Source: JBBRXJ01 sp038248505
Lineage (GTDB): Bacteria; Bacteroidota; Bacteroidia; Bacteroidales; JBBRXJ01
Assembly: GCA_038248505.1 (NCBI GenBank)
Contig: JBBRXJ010000003.1
Coordinates: 1 to 64,000, forward strand
Direction: 5' to 3'
DNA length: 64,000 nt
In this document: positions 24,223 through 33,378 of the stretch, piece by piece
Layout of the letters: every line of letters begins with the position of its first letter
Position numbering within the stretch: the stretch's first letter is position 1
The notes under the pieces: generated by a model
What the model saw: the letters and a program-made list of their open reading frames with translations, nothing else
Databases searched by the model: none
Told to the model about the DNA's origin: nothing
Translations under genes and position numbers: made by a program

Positions 24223-26100
24223 TCACCTACCTAATAAAACGAGAAGTATATTAATATCGGCTGGCGATACGCCTGGTATTCGTGATGCTTGTCCGATTGT
24301 GCTTGGATTAATTCTTTTTAGCTTCTGCCTACTCTCTGTTGAGAGTGATAAAATTTTATCATATTCAAAACGATTAACTATCTCCAAGTTCTCCAATCGT
24401 ATCATTTTTTCTGCTAATTCCTGCTCTTTTTGAATATAACCTGAATATTTTATTTGTATTTCTGTTTGCTCGCAAATTTCATCTAGTTGCATGTCATTTA
24501 AGTCTTCTAATATAATTATATCGGGACGAACTGTTTTAATGTCATCTATTGATATTTCAGGTCGAAGAATTAAATCATAAATTTTTATCTTTTGCTTAAT
24601 CTTTGAACTTTCTCGTGATTCTAGCATTATATTAACTTCGTCTGGACTGATACTTTCTGCTTTAAACTTAGTTAGAAGCTGACTAACTTCTAATTTTTTC
24701 CTGTTTAATCTACTTAAACGTAAATCACTTGCTAAGCCTAAGGAATGCGATTTTTCTGTTAAGCGTTCATCAGCATTATCCTGACGTAATAAAATACGAT
24801 ACTCAGCACGTGAGGTAAACATTCGATATGGTTCATCTACTCCTTTTGTTACTAAATCGTCAATTAATACGCCAATATAAGCTTCGTTTCGTTTTAAAAT
24901 AAAAGGGTTCTCTTCTTTAATTTTTAATGACGCATTAATACCAGCCATCAAACCCTGAGCAGCGGCTTCTTCATATCCTGTTGTTCCATTTACTTGACCA
25001 GCAAAATATAATCCATTAATTGCCTTTGTCTCTAAACAAGAATTTAATTGTGTTGGATCAAAATAATCATATTCAATTGCATAGCCAGGTCTGAATATAC
25101 GAACATTCTCTAAACCTTCAATTTTTCGGAGGGCTTGCAATTGTATCTGCCATGGTAAAGAGGAAGAAAACCCATTTAAATAATACTCAATTGTATCAAG
25201 ACCTTCAGGCTCAAGAAACAACTGATGTTTATCTTTTTCGGAAAAAGTTACAATTTTATCTTCAATACTCGGACAATATCGCGGACCGCGACCTTTTATG
25301 GTTCCAGAAAATAAAGGTGAATCGTTAAACCCTTGTCTTAATAGATCATGAACCTGTTCATTTGTATAAGTGATATAACAGGAACGTTCTTTTAATTGAA
25401 GTTTTTTACTGTTTGCTAGATATGAAAAACTACCTCCTTCAGAATCTCCTTTTTGTTCAATAAGATTTGTAAAATTAATTGATCTGCCATCAATTCGTAC
25501 AGGAGTACCTGTTTTCATTCTTCCAACTCGTACTCCAATCTCCTTCAGTTGATCTGATAAACCCTCTGATGGTTTATCTGCCATTCTTCCACCTTTCAGT
25601 TGATTTTTACCAATATGCATCAAACCGTTTAAAAATGTTCCACTGGTTACAATAACTGCTTTACATTTTATTGTTATTCCTATTTCAGTACGTACACCGC
25701 AAACTCTTTCTCCTTCAAATAAAACCTCTAAAACAGTATCTTGTAAAAAAGATAAATTAGGGATCTGTTCTAATCTATTTCTCCAATTAATTGAAAACAA
25801 AGTACGATCACATTGTGCCCTTGGACTCCACATAGCAGGACCTTTTGAATGATTCAACATTTTAAACTGAATCATACTCTCATCGGTTACTAATCCCGAA
25901 AGACCTCCCATTGCATCAATTTCTCTAACTATTTGTCCTTTTGCAATGCCACCCATTGCTGGGTTACATGACATTTGAGCAAATTTTGAAAGATCCATTG
26001 TTATTAAAAGTGTTTTGCTATCAAGATTTGCGGCAGCGGCGGCAGCTTCACAACCCGCATGACCGGCACCAATTACAACTAAATCATAGTTTTCAAACAT
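24223..26100 (-). CDS. mnmG: tRNA uridine 5-carboxymethylaminomethyl modification enzyme MnmG, 625 aa
   Basis: With MnmE, this enzyme modifies the wobble uridine of several tRNAs. It uses FAD, bound by GAGHAGCEAAAAAANL near the N-terminus. Other family motifs are SCNPAMGGIAKG (about 45-56), VTSGTFLNGLMHIG (about 152) with the nearby Cys-containing loops, and GLYFAGQVNGTTGYEEAAAQ (about 370-390). The C-terminal MnmE/tRNA-binding helices end in RIPGVSPADINILLVLLGR. Start overlaps ybeY by 22 bases. In many bacteria this gene lies near the replication origin. Confidence 0.96.
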   Translation of the reverse strand: MFENYDLVVIGAGHAGCEAAAAAANLDSKTLLITMDLSKFAQMSCNPAMGGIAKGQIVREIDAMGGLSGLVTDESMIQFKMLNHSKGPAMWSPRAQCDRTLFSINWRNRLEQIPNLSFLQDTVLEVLFEGERVCGVRTEIGITIKCKAVIVTSGTFLNGLMHIGKNQLKGGRMADKPSEGLSDQLKEIGVRVGRMKTGTPVRIDGRSINFTNLIEQKGDSEGGSFSYLANSKKLQLKERSCYITYTNEQVHDLLRQGFNDSPLFSGTIKGRGPRYCPSIEDKIVTFSEKDKHQLFLEPEGLDTIEYYLNGFSSSLPWQIQLQALRKIEGLENVRIFRPGYAIEYDYFDPTQLNSCLETKAINGLYFAGQVNGTTGYEEAAAQGLMAGINASLKIKEENPFILKRNEAYIGVLIDDLVTKGVDEPYRMFTSRAEYRILLRQDNADERLTEKSHSLGLASDLRLSRLNRKKLEVSQLLTKFKAESISPDEVNIMLESRESSKIKQKIKIYDLILRPEISIDDIKTVRPDIIILEDLNDMQLDEICEQTEIQIKYSGYIQKEQELAEKMIRLENLEIVNRFEYDKILSLSTESRQKLKRINPSTIGQASRIPGVSPADINILLVLLGR

Positions 26101-26516
26101 TTCTCAAGCCTCCTTAACGCCTTATCTTCTTCTAAAGTCATTCGTTTTTTATCAGGGATATTGAGGTCATCAAAATCCATACAATGTAATAAACCATGCA
26201 CCATTACTCGATCTAGCTCGTTTTGAATAGTGCATTTAAACTCTTTTGCATTACGCTTTACTTGCTCAATACTAATAAAAATCTCAGCGGAAACAATATT
26301 TCCAACACTATAATCAAACGAAATAACATCTGTAAAATAACTACGATTGAGGTATTTTTTATTAATCCTCCTTAAAAATGTATCATTTACGATAAAATAA
26401 GAAATTTGTCCAAAGAATTTCTTCTTTAAAACGAGCTCTTTTTCTAACCAAATTTTTCGTAAAATAGCCTGTTTAGGCCGGAAAGGAATATTTATATAGC
26501 TGAAGGTAACAGCCAT
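26079..26516 (-). CDS. ybeY: Endoribonuclease YbeY, 145 aa
   Basis: This metal-dependent RNase acts in 16S rRNA maturation and ribosome quality control. The zinc site is seen as MVHGLLHCMDFDD (about residues 105-117). The first two His are conserved and the third ligand position has Asp-Asp in place of the YDH of proteobacterial proteins, a form I recall in Bacteroidota. The segment FTDVISFDYS is the other family hallmark. It is the middle gene of an mnmG-ybeY-ATPase group with touching or overlapping ends. Confidence 0.9.
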   Translation of the reverse strand: MAVTFSYINIPFRPKQAILRKIWLEKELVLKKKFFGQISYFIVNDTFLRRINKKYLNRSYFTDVISFDYSVGNIVSAEIFISIEQVKRNAKEFKCTIQNELDRVMVHGLLHCMDFDDLNIPDKKRMTLEEDKALRRLEKCLKTMI

Positions 26517-26918
26517 TTATACTTTAAAATGCAGTTCAACTTTTGATCCTGAATCATTAAATATCAAATTATCTGCTAATTGTTTCATAAGAAAAATTCC
26601 TCGTCCATTAATGCTCTCTAATCTATCAGGTAAGGTAGGATCAGGTAACTTTGAATAATCAAAACCGTTACCTTGATCTCCAACAGTAACAACAAGTAAA
26701 TTTTCAGTTTTAACAAAGTTTGCGGCTAATTCAACATATTTTGATTCATCAAGCTTATTACCATGAATAATACTATTATTAACGGCTTCAATAACGGATA
26801 TTAATAAATTTCCATATACACTCTTGCCGAGATTTAAACTTTCGGAAATTTCATCTACAAAAATTTCTACTTCTCGCAGAGATTCTATTTTGGACGCTAA
26901 TTTCAATTCTTTTTTCAT
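26517..26918 (-). CDS. RsbW-like HATPase (anti-sigma/switch kinase type), 133 aa
   Basis: This is a stand-alone GHKL ATPase domain of the kind that phosphorylates a partner protein in partner-switching circuits. The N-box is VIEAVNNSIIHGN (about residues 45-57), followed by VTVGDQGNGFDYSKLPDP (G1 box) and GRGIFLMKQLAD (G2 box). There is no sensor or transmembrane part. I use the ATG two codons inside the TTG. It is adjacent to ybeY with no gap. No sigma factor or STAS anti-anti-sigma gene is next to it, but a SiaC-like protein is encoded 4 kb upstream in the same block. Confidence 0.82.
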   Translation of the reverse strand: MKKELKLASKIESLREVEIFVDEISESLNLGKSVYGNLLISVIEAVNNSIIHGNKLDESKYVELAANFVKTENLLVVTVGDQGNGFDYSKLPDPTLPDRLESINGRGIFLMKQLADNLIFNDSGSKVELHFKV

Positions 26919-27082
26919 TAACAAATTATGGTCATTTAGCCTTTATACTTTATTTATTCAAAATAGTTGCTAAAATAGCTTACAATTATGTTTTAAGCAA
27001 GAAAAAAATCAAATGCTTACAATAAATATCCTTAATAAATTAATATACACCTACATACTGTAGGTATTTTTAAACAAGAGTA

Positions 27083-28285
27083 TTAATTACTTTTTGTTAA
27101 CCAATCTCTTGGATTTAACTTATTAAGTTCATTCCATATTTCAAAATGTAATACAGATGCTTCTTCGTCTTGATCGTAGTAAACCTCACCAATATCCTGT
27201 TTAGTAATAACATCGTCGCCTACATTTACCTTCACATTAATTAGATTTTGATATACCGATAGATAGCTTCCGTGACGAATAATTAAAGTATAATTAGCTC
27301 CTTTTATAGCAATTATCTTGCTTACTTTACCAGCAAAAACGCATCTTACAACAGATCCTTTAATAGCAGTAATATCAATTCCATTGTTATTTATAAAAAT
27401 ACCTTTTAGTACAGGATGTTCTTGTTTACCGAAACTACTTGTTATAATACCGCTCTTAGTAGGCCAAGGAAGCATTCCGCTGTTCTTTCCAAAATTATCA
27501 GATAAACTTTTTTCAGTAGGTGTTAATTGAGAATAGAGCGAACTTTTTGCGCTTTTCTTTGCTTCCGATTCAATATATTTTTGAATTGTTTTACTTAACT
27601 GATCGGCAATTCGACGATTATCATTAATCTTTTTTGTAAGCTCTTGTTCTTTTTGCTTGAGACTACCTACTATTTCTTTTTGCTTTTGTTTTTCTATCTC
27701 AAGTTTAATTTTTTCTGATTCTTTTTCACTTATAAGCTGGCGCTTTTCATTAATAATAGCTCGCGTCTTATTGCTTTCTTGCTCTATCTGTTTTTTAATT
27801 GAACTTATATGTTCAGCTTGTTTTCTTCTATAATCTGATATTTGCTGGATATACTGTAAGCGCTTAAAAGCCATATTAAAATCTTCAGCTGCAATAATAT
27901 AAATTAAAATATTTCGTGTTTTTTTTCTTTGAATTTGAGTTTGAACAATCAGTTTTATATATTCCATTCGAATTTCATCAAGTGACTGTTTTAGATAATC
28001 AATCTTTTTATATTGATTATCTAGTTCATTTCCAAGCAGATTAACATCACTTCCAATATCTTCAATAAGTCTTTTTCTTAAATCTACACCTTTATTAATT
28101 ACGTTTAACTTACTAATTGAATTTGACTTATTATTTCTTACTTCTTTTAAGAGATTACTTGTATACTGTATCTCCTTAAGTGTTTTATCTTTAGATTTCT
28201 CAAGTTCTGCCTTTGTTTGCGAAAAACATAAAGCATAATTAATTACAAAACAAGAAATTAATATGAAATAAGACTTACTTTTCAT
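27083..28285 (-). CDS. EnvC-like murein hydrolase activator, M23 domain, 400 aa
   Basis: This exported protein has a signal peptide (ILISCFVINYALCFSQ), a long coiled coil (about residues 25-260) and a C-terminal LytM/M23 domain. In the M23 part the usual HxD zinc motif is degenerate (INNNGIDITAIKGSVVRCVF; YLSVYQNLINVKVNVGDDV; ASVLHFEIW), so it may activate amidases in septal wall splitting and not cut peptidoglycan itself, as EnvC does. I start at the ATG at 28,285 because the signal peptide follows it. That start overlaps the TPR gene by 11 bases. Confidence 0.85.
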   Translation of the reverse strand: MKSKSYFILISCFVINYALCFSQTKAELEKSKDKTLKEIQYTSNLLKEVRNNKSNSISKLNVINKGVDLRKRLIEDIGSDVNLLGNELDNQYKKIDYLKQSLDEIRMEYIKLIVQTQIQRKKTRNILIYIIAAEDFNMAFKRLQYIQQISDYRRKQAEHISSIKKQIEQESNKTRAIINEKRQLISEKESEKIKLEIEKQKQKEIVGSLKQKEQELTKKINDNRRIADQLSKTIQKYIESEAKKSAKSSLYSQLTPTEKSLSDNFGKNSGMLPWPTKSGIITSSFGKQEHPVLKGIFINNNGIDITAIKGSVVRCVFAGKVSKIIAIKGANYTLIIRHGSYLSVYQNLINVKVNVGDDVITKQDIGEVYYDQDEEASVLHFEIWNELNKLNPRDWLTKSN

Positions 28286-29996
28286 AAAGATGTATCTTTT
28301 CTTGTAAATTGATCTTTTCTTCAGACTCGCAATCACATTTAAAGGCTTGCTTCCATAAAACAATAGCCATGGCCTCTTTTTTGAGTTTTAAATGAATATC
28401 TCCGTAATGATCAAGAATTGTACAACTACTCATTCCGCCGCGTTCTAGTGCAAGTTTTATAAACTTTTTAGCCTTATTGTATTTACCCATTTGATATAAA
28501 ATCCATCCATAGGTATCTAAGTAACTTGGGCTATCTGGTTTTATTTTTACTGTTCTTGCTGACATTTGTTCAGCTTTATTAAGATTAACATCACGTAAGG
28601 ACAGGAAATAGCTATAATTATTTAGCACCAAAAGATCATTTGGATCAATTTTAAGTGCTTTTTCATAATAAGTATCACTCAATTCATATTTTTTTAAGGT
28701 GTTTGCTGATTCGCCAATAAAACTATAAATAGTTCCTAAAGCCGTTTTATCGCTAACTAGCTCGCTTCCTTTTATTAAAATATCAATAATTTCTGCATCT
28801 TTCTGTATTTGAGATGATGCTATAGCCATATAAATATACAGACTTGCTTTATCTGGATAGGTGTTCTTTATTAGAATTGTATTGGCGTATAAGCTATCAT
28901 ATTGCTTTGATTTATTTAAAATAAAAAACAATTGCTCCCAAAGCATATAGTTACCATAATTGAGTTTTATAAGTTCTTTTAAATTTACTATAGATTTATT
29001 TGTACTATCAATTTTCAAATAAAAATCAGATAATAATGCTAGAACACTTTTCTCTTTAGGTACTATTGTTTCTAATAGACGGGCCCCTGATACTAAAGTT
29101 AGAATATTGGATTTGGTTTCTTTCTCACTAAGTAAGTGATAAAAAGCTTTTACTTTTATTTCCGATTTAATAGATCTATCGAAAATAATATTGATAAACA
29201 AAGAGTTTTTAGCTGTATCGTATTTTCTTTCTGATAAATAAAACAAATAATTTAATTTAAGAAGAGCATTGAATGGATAATTAACCATAAGTGCTTTAAA
29301 CAAAGAATCTGCTGCAATAGTATCCTTTGCCTTACCGACTAACACGGCATTTTCGATCATAAAATTCAAACTATCTGGAAAACGTTTCATTAAATCGTGA
29401 ACCTCAATGAGAGCTTCATTAATTTTCATTGATGATTTTAACGCTTCAATCTTCATTTCACGTACAAGAATACTAAACCCAGCCTTTTTCTCAATAGAAT
29501 CGCATAAAACAACAGCATCAGCAAAAAACTCTGACTGCATATAGGCATCACCAAGAGCAATCATTAGCTCTACATCATTTGGAGTACGTTTTAATATTCG
29601 TTCATATACACTTCTTAAACTATCACGCATACCAAGATATTGAAACATTGCAGCAATATTTAAAGAATAATGAGAATTAAGAGGATCGTTTTTTTCAGCC
29701 ATTCTAGCAAAATAAAGACTCGATGATATGTCTTGTTTTTGAAGAAATATACGTGATAACTGATAATAGGAGGCTGCACTATTTGAATTAATTTTAAGAC
29801 AATAAGAATAAAGCTTTGCTGCATCCTGAATATTACCAAGCAATTGAAGACGATTTGCTTCAGTAAAATTATAATAATACTCTTGCTCTAATTCCTCAGG
29901 CGATTTCAAATTCTTTTGACCACCTTTATTTGCAGGCGTTTGAGCATAAATATTACAGCTTAAGAGGAATAAAATAAATAAAATAAATTTTCTCAA
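28275..29996 (-). CDS. Secreted TPR-repeat protein, 573 aa
   Basis: A signal peptide (ILFILFLLSCNIYAQ) is followed by at least ten tetratricopeptide repeats, for example AASYYQLSRIFLQKQDISSS and DVELMIALGDAYMQSEFFAD. The last repeats (SYLDTYGWILYQMGKYNKAK; TILDHYGDIHLKLKKEAMA) are the most regular. It is probably periplasmic or outer-membrane facing and acts as a protein-interaction scaffold. The start is TTG inside the stop of the upstream gene (TTGA), which implies coupled translation. Its partner is unknown; the EnvC-like gene downstream is a reasonable guess. Confidence 0.8.
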   Translation of the reverse strand: MRKFILFILFLLSCNIYAQTPANKGGQKNLKSPEELEQEYYYNFTEANRLQLLGNIQDAAKLYSYCLKINSNSAASYYQLSRIFLQKQDISSSLYFARMAEKNDPLNSHYSLNIAAMFQYLGMRDSLRSVYERILKRTPNDVELMIALGDAYMQSEFFADAVVLCDSIEKKAGFSILVREMKIEALKSSMKINEALIEVHDLMKRFPDSLNFMIENAVLVGKAKDTIAADSLFKALMVNYPFNALLKLNYLFYLSERKYDTAKNSLFINIIFDRSIKSEIKVKAFYHLLSEKETKSNILTLVSGARLLETIVPKEKSVLALLSDFYLKIDSTNKSIVNLKELIKLNYGNYMLWEQLFFILNKSKQYDSLYANTILIKNTYPDKASLYIYMAIASSQIQKDAEIIDILIKGSELVSDKTALGTIYSFIGESANTLKKYELSDTYYEKALKIDPNDLLVLNNYSYFLSLRDVNLNKAEQMSARTVKIKPDSPSYLDTYGWILYQMGKYNKAKKFIKLALERGGMSSCTILDHYGDIHLKLKKEAMAIVLWKQAFKCDCESEEKINLQEKIHLYEK

Positions 29997-30997
29997 CTTT
30001 TTAATTTTGAATTCTGACTAATATCTATCTTCTCTTTTGTCTTTAAATAGGAGGCTTCTGACCCAATCATTGATTCTGTTATATTAACATTTTCAAGCAG
30101 TACTCCATCGTAAATTATACTATTTGACACAATACTGTGTTTGATTGAAGAACCTTCATTTATAGATACATAAGGACCTACTACTGAGTTTTCAATAAGA
30201 ACATTATTTTCAATATAACAAGGTTCAATAATAATTGAATTCTTTAATCCTTTGTTTTTTACAGCTTTCTTTGTGCTTTTCTTTAGATCTAAAATTCGTG
30301 TATTTGCATAAATAGTAGCTGCAACATTACCACAATCGAGCCATTCATCAACCTCAACTGTTTTAATTTTCATACCCTTTAGCTTTAAATTCTCAAGTGC
30401 ATCGGTTAACTGATACTCACCTTTTACTGTAATTTTATTACTTATTAAGTACTTAAGTTCAGAGTGTAATTTATCTGCTTCTTTAAAATAGTAAATTCCA
30501 ATAATGGCTTTATCCGAAATTTTTTGTTTTGGTTTCTCAACAAATTCTTTTACAATGCCATTTTTATCAGTTAATACAACACCAAACTGACTCGGATCAT
30601 CTACTTTTTTAATCCAAATTAAACCTTGCTCATTTGATTTAACGGTAATTGTGCTATTAAATAAGGTATCAGCAAAAGCAATAACAACCTTGCCATTAAG
30701 CATTTCTTCAGCACAAAAAATGGCATGTCCAGTACCTAGCGGAACATCTTGATAATATATTTTACCTTTTGCTCCTATATTTTTTGCTATTTGAAGGAGC
30801 TGTTTTTCAACATCTTTACCAAATCGTCCAGTAATAAAGCCAACTTCGTCAATTTTCTCATCCATGACTTCAGCTAATTCTTCTACTAATCTTTGTACAA
30901 TGGGCTTTCCAGCAACTTTTATCAATGGTTTTGGAATAGTTAAGGTATGAGGACGCATTCTTTTGCCCATTCCAGCCATAGGTATAACAATCTTCAT
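29993..30997 (-). CDS. Sugar-1-phosphate nucleotidyltransferase, 334 aa
   Basis: The Rossmann-like nucleotidyltransferase domain (about residues 1-235) begins with the pyrophosphorylase signature VIPMAGMGKRMRPHTLTIPK then PLIKVAGKP and has the metal Asp in VVIAFADTLF (about 110). A left-handed beta-helix follows (VLIENSVVGPYVSINEGSSI, repeats of hexapeptide type). This shape fits glucose-1-phosphate thymidylyl- or uridylyltransferases supplying activated sugars for glycan synthesis. The exact sugar and nucleotide cannot be told. The flippase gene in the same block supports a glycan role. Confidence 0.85.
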   Translation of the reverse strand: MKIVIPMAGMGKRMRPHTLTIPKPLIKVAGKPIVQRLVEELAEVMDEKIDEVGFITGRFGKDVEKQLLQIAKNIGAKGKIYYQDVPLGTGHAIFCAEEMLNGKVVIAFADTLFNSTITVKSNEQGLIWIKKVDDPSQFGVVLTDKNGIVKEFVEKPKQKISDKAIIGIYYFKEADKLHSELKYLISNKITVKGEYQLTDALENLKLKGMKIKTVEVDEWLDCGNVAATIYANTRILDLKKSTKKAVKNKGLKNSIIIEPCYIENNVLIENSVVGPYVSINEGSSIKHSIVSNSIIYDGVLLENVNITESMIGSEASYLKTKEKIDISQNSKLKS

Positions 30998-31001
30998 AAA
31001 T

Positions 31002-31478
31002 CTATTTTTGCTTTTTTATTTTAATTCCATATTCTTTTTCAGCTTGAGTTTCTGTAATGTCGGTATCTACAGCTTCTTCAAGAAACTCACAGTTACGCTG
31101 CTCTGTTAAAAAATCTTTAAAATATTCAATATCTCCATAAGCATCAGCATCGTCTCTATCATAGTGCCAGTGGATAGTTACCTTACCTGGAGCTACTAAT
31201 TTGCAAATACTTTCAAGCATCATTGGAACAACTTTAGCAGAAGCGGTATTACAATACCAAAGAGATACATCAACCGTTAAGTCCTTACCATTAATAATTT
31301 CAGTATGCTTCTGAATATCTTCATAGATCACTCTATAAGCTAATCCTGGATTCTCAGGTAAAGAAACACCTATTAATCTAAATTTCATTGCATCATAATC
31401 TAAAATAATCCATGGTGTTGTAGGATTACTAGCATCTTCAGGTTTAAAAACAACTTTTCCCATCTTCTCAATATTCAT
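31002..31478 (-). CDS. SiaC-like (DUF1987) regulatory phosphoprotein, 158 aa
   Basis: The core (about residues 35-125) matches SiaC/DUF1987: GVSLPENPGLAYRVIYEDI, then LTVDVSLWYCNTASAKVVPM, where the Thr/Ser after Asn is the phosphorylation site in SiaC, then KVTIHWHYDRDDADAYGDIE. In Pseudomonas, SiaC is phosphorylated by the kinase SiaB, dephosphorylated by SiaA, and controls a diguanylate cyclase. None of those partners is adjacent. An RsbW-like ATPase in the same gene block could be the kinase, which is a guess. The 30-residue C-terminal tail is not part of the family core. Confidence 0.7.
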   Translation of the reverse strand: MNIEKMGKVVFKPEDASNPTTPWIILDYDAMKFRLIGVSLPENPGLAYRVIYEDIQKHTEIINGKDLTVDVSLWYCNTASAKVVPMMLESICKLVAPGKVTIHWHYDRDDADAYGDIEYFKDFLTEQRNCEFLEEAVDTDITETQAEKEYGIKIKKQK

Positions 31479-31482
31479 TTAA

Positions 31483-31923
31483 TTAATTCTTTCCGGTATG
31501 GCCAAAACCACCCTCTCCACGCTCAGTTTCATCTAATATATCAACTACATCCCATAAAGCTGTTTCATGTTTTGCTATAATCATCTGACAAATACGATCG
31601 CCATTTTTTATTGTAAAATCTTCAGAAGAAGTATTCAGAAGAATAACTCCTATCTCTCCTCTATAATCAGCATCAATAGTACCTGGTGAATTAACAATAG
31701 AAATACCATTTTTTAATGCTAAACCACTACGTGGACGAATTTGAGCTTCATAGCCTTTAGGTAACTCAATGAAAATACCAGTAGGAATTAGAATTCGTTC
31801 GTGAGCCTTTAATAAAACATCCTTATTTAAAAATGCCATTAAATCCATTCCAGCCGACATTTCAGTCTTATACTGAGGTAATGGATTGCCTGATTTATTT
31901 ACAATTCGCACTTTTAATTCCAT
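31483..31923 (-). CDS. dut: dUTP diphosphatase, 146 aa
   Basis: This trimeric dUTPase hydrolyses dUTP to dUMP, keeping uracil out of DNA. All five motifs appear in order: AGMDLMAF (1), RPRSGLALKNGI (2), GTIDADYRGEIGVILLN with the catalytic Asp (3), GDRICQMIIA (4) and RGEGGFGHTGK (5). The length is normal. It is four bases upstream of the SiaC-like gene and overlaps the flippase 3' end by 10 bases. Confidence 0.97.
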   Translation of the reverse strand: MELKVRIVNKSGNPLPQYKTEMSAGMDLMAFLNKDVLLKAHERILIPTGIFIELPKGYEAQIRPRSGLALKNGISIVNSPGTIDADYRGEIGVILLNTSSEDFTIKNGDRICQMIIAKHETALWDVVDILDETERGEGGFGHTGKN

Positions 31924-33350
31924 CTTCTTAATATCAGTTTTGACAAAAGTTTCTCTTTAATTTCAATTATCGCAATAAAAGTAGCTAATATAAGGCTACC
32001 AACCACAATATTTACAATAGAATTTTCAGTTCGTACGAAGCGCATTAAAATATACAAGCAAATAGTTAAGACAAAATAAAACAACAATTTAGGCAAATTG
32101 TAAGGTACCATCATAAACTTTTGACCAAAATAAAAAGACACGAAAACCATTGAGGAGTAAGTAATAAGTCGAGCCCAACCGGAACCCATATATCCAATTA
32201 GAGGAACTAAAAGAAAATTTACCAGAATAGTAACAACAGCGCCAAAAATAGTAAGATATGCGCCATACTTTGTTTTATCCTCTAACTTGTACCAAATAGA
32301 TAAATTATAAAAAACACCAAGCATTAGGTTTGCAAGTAAAGCAATAGGAACCACTTTTAATCCCTCCCAATAGGAGACACCTACAAAGTATTTAATTATA
32401 TCCATATAAGACATTATAGATAAAAATATGATTAAGCCAGCAATAACAAAATAATTCATAACCTCAGCATAAACTTGTTTAGCCTTAGCATCAGTCCCTT
32501 TATTAAAGAAAAAAGGGTCATAAGCATACCGAAACATTTGTATGAAAAGAGTCATTAAAACAGCTATTTTGACGTTTGCTCCATAAATTCCTAATTGTGC
32601 CATGGCATTCACATTATCAGGCAAAAGATATTTTAAGAGAACACGATCCATGGCTTCATTAATATTTCCAGCTAAACCTGCAATTAATAAAGGCAAGACA
32701 TAAACGAGCATACTCTTAAAAAGCGAAAAATCAAATTTCCATTTAAATCCGAACAAAATAGGACTAAGCAATACCAAAGTAAATATGCTTGAATAAAGAT
32801 TAGCTAAGAATACCAAACCAACATCAGGTTTAACGCCATGATTAAGAATTTTAAGAAAGACCAGGTTAAGAATTATATTCACCAAAACACTAACAATTTT
32901 GATACCTGCAAACCAATAAGCTTTATTCTCTTGTCTTAGTTTAGCAAAAGGGATTGTTGTAAAAGCATCAATAGCTAATATCCAGGCAAAGCAAGTAATG
33001 TATTCCGGATGTTTTGAATAATCCAGTAATCCAGTAATTTGAGGTAAGAAGAAATAAACCAATGCAACAAAAAACAAAGAAGTAAAAAGAAGAGCGATTA
33101 AAGCAGTAGTGTACACCAGAGGTCGTTTCTGTTCATCTTTAGAAAACCTGAAAAACCCAGTTTCCATTCCATAAGTTAAAATAATAATAAGAAAAGTAAC
33201 ATAAGCATATAGCTCCGTTATTACACCATACTCTTCGGGGAGGAAGATTCTGGCATGTAATGGAACCAACATATAATTTAAAAACCGTGGTACTATACTA
33301 CTCAAACCATATACCACTGTTTGACCCGCTAATTTTCTAATATCGCTCAT
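31914..33350 (-). CDS. Polysaccharide flippase (MATE/Wzx-like), 478 aa
   Basis: This is a 12-14 helix membrane transporter of the PST/Wzx family, which moves lipid-linked oligosaccharides across the inner membrane. It begins SDIRKLAGQTVVYGLSSIVP, the usual start, and the helices run to the C-terminus. I start at the ATG at 33,350; the longer open frame upstream overlaps the epimerase gene and is not coding. In many Bacteroidota a flippase of this type sits just before dut, as here. The substrate is unknown. Confidence 0.85.
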   Translation of the reverse strand: MSDIRKLAGQTVVYGLSSIVPRFLNYMLVPLHARIFLPEEYGVITELYAYVTFLIIILTYGMETGFFRFSKDEQKRPLVYTTALIALLFTSLFFVALVYFFLPQITGLLDYSKHPEYITCFAWILAIDAFTTIPFAKLRQENKAYWFAGIKIVSVLVNIILNLVFLKILNHGVKPDVGLVFLANLYSSIFTLVLLSPILFGFKWKFDFSLFKSMLVYVLPLLIAGLAGNINEAMDRVLLKYLLPDNVNAMAQLGIYGANVKIAVLMTLFIQMFRYAYDPFFFNKGTDAKAKQVYAEVMNYFVIAGLIIFLSIMSYMDIIKYFVGVSYWEGLKVVPIALLANLMLGVFYNLSIWYKLEDKTKYGAYLTIFGAVVTILVNFLLVPLIGYMGSGWARLITYSSMVFVSFYFGQKFMMVPYNLPKLLFYFVLTICLYILMRFVRTENSIVNIVVGSLILATFIAIIEIKEKLLSKLILRRWN

Positions 33351-33378
33351 ATAAAAAACTCTGTAATACCTGATTTTA

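Noticed and set aside
24185..24433. Plus-strand open frame at the mnmG end
   Set aside because: It reads the parS palindrome and antisense mnmG codons. Such frames are common opposite conserved genes.
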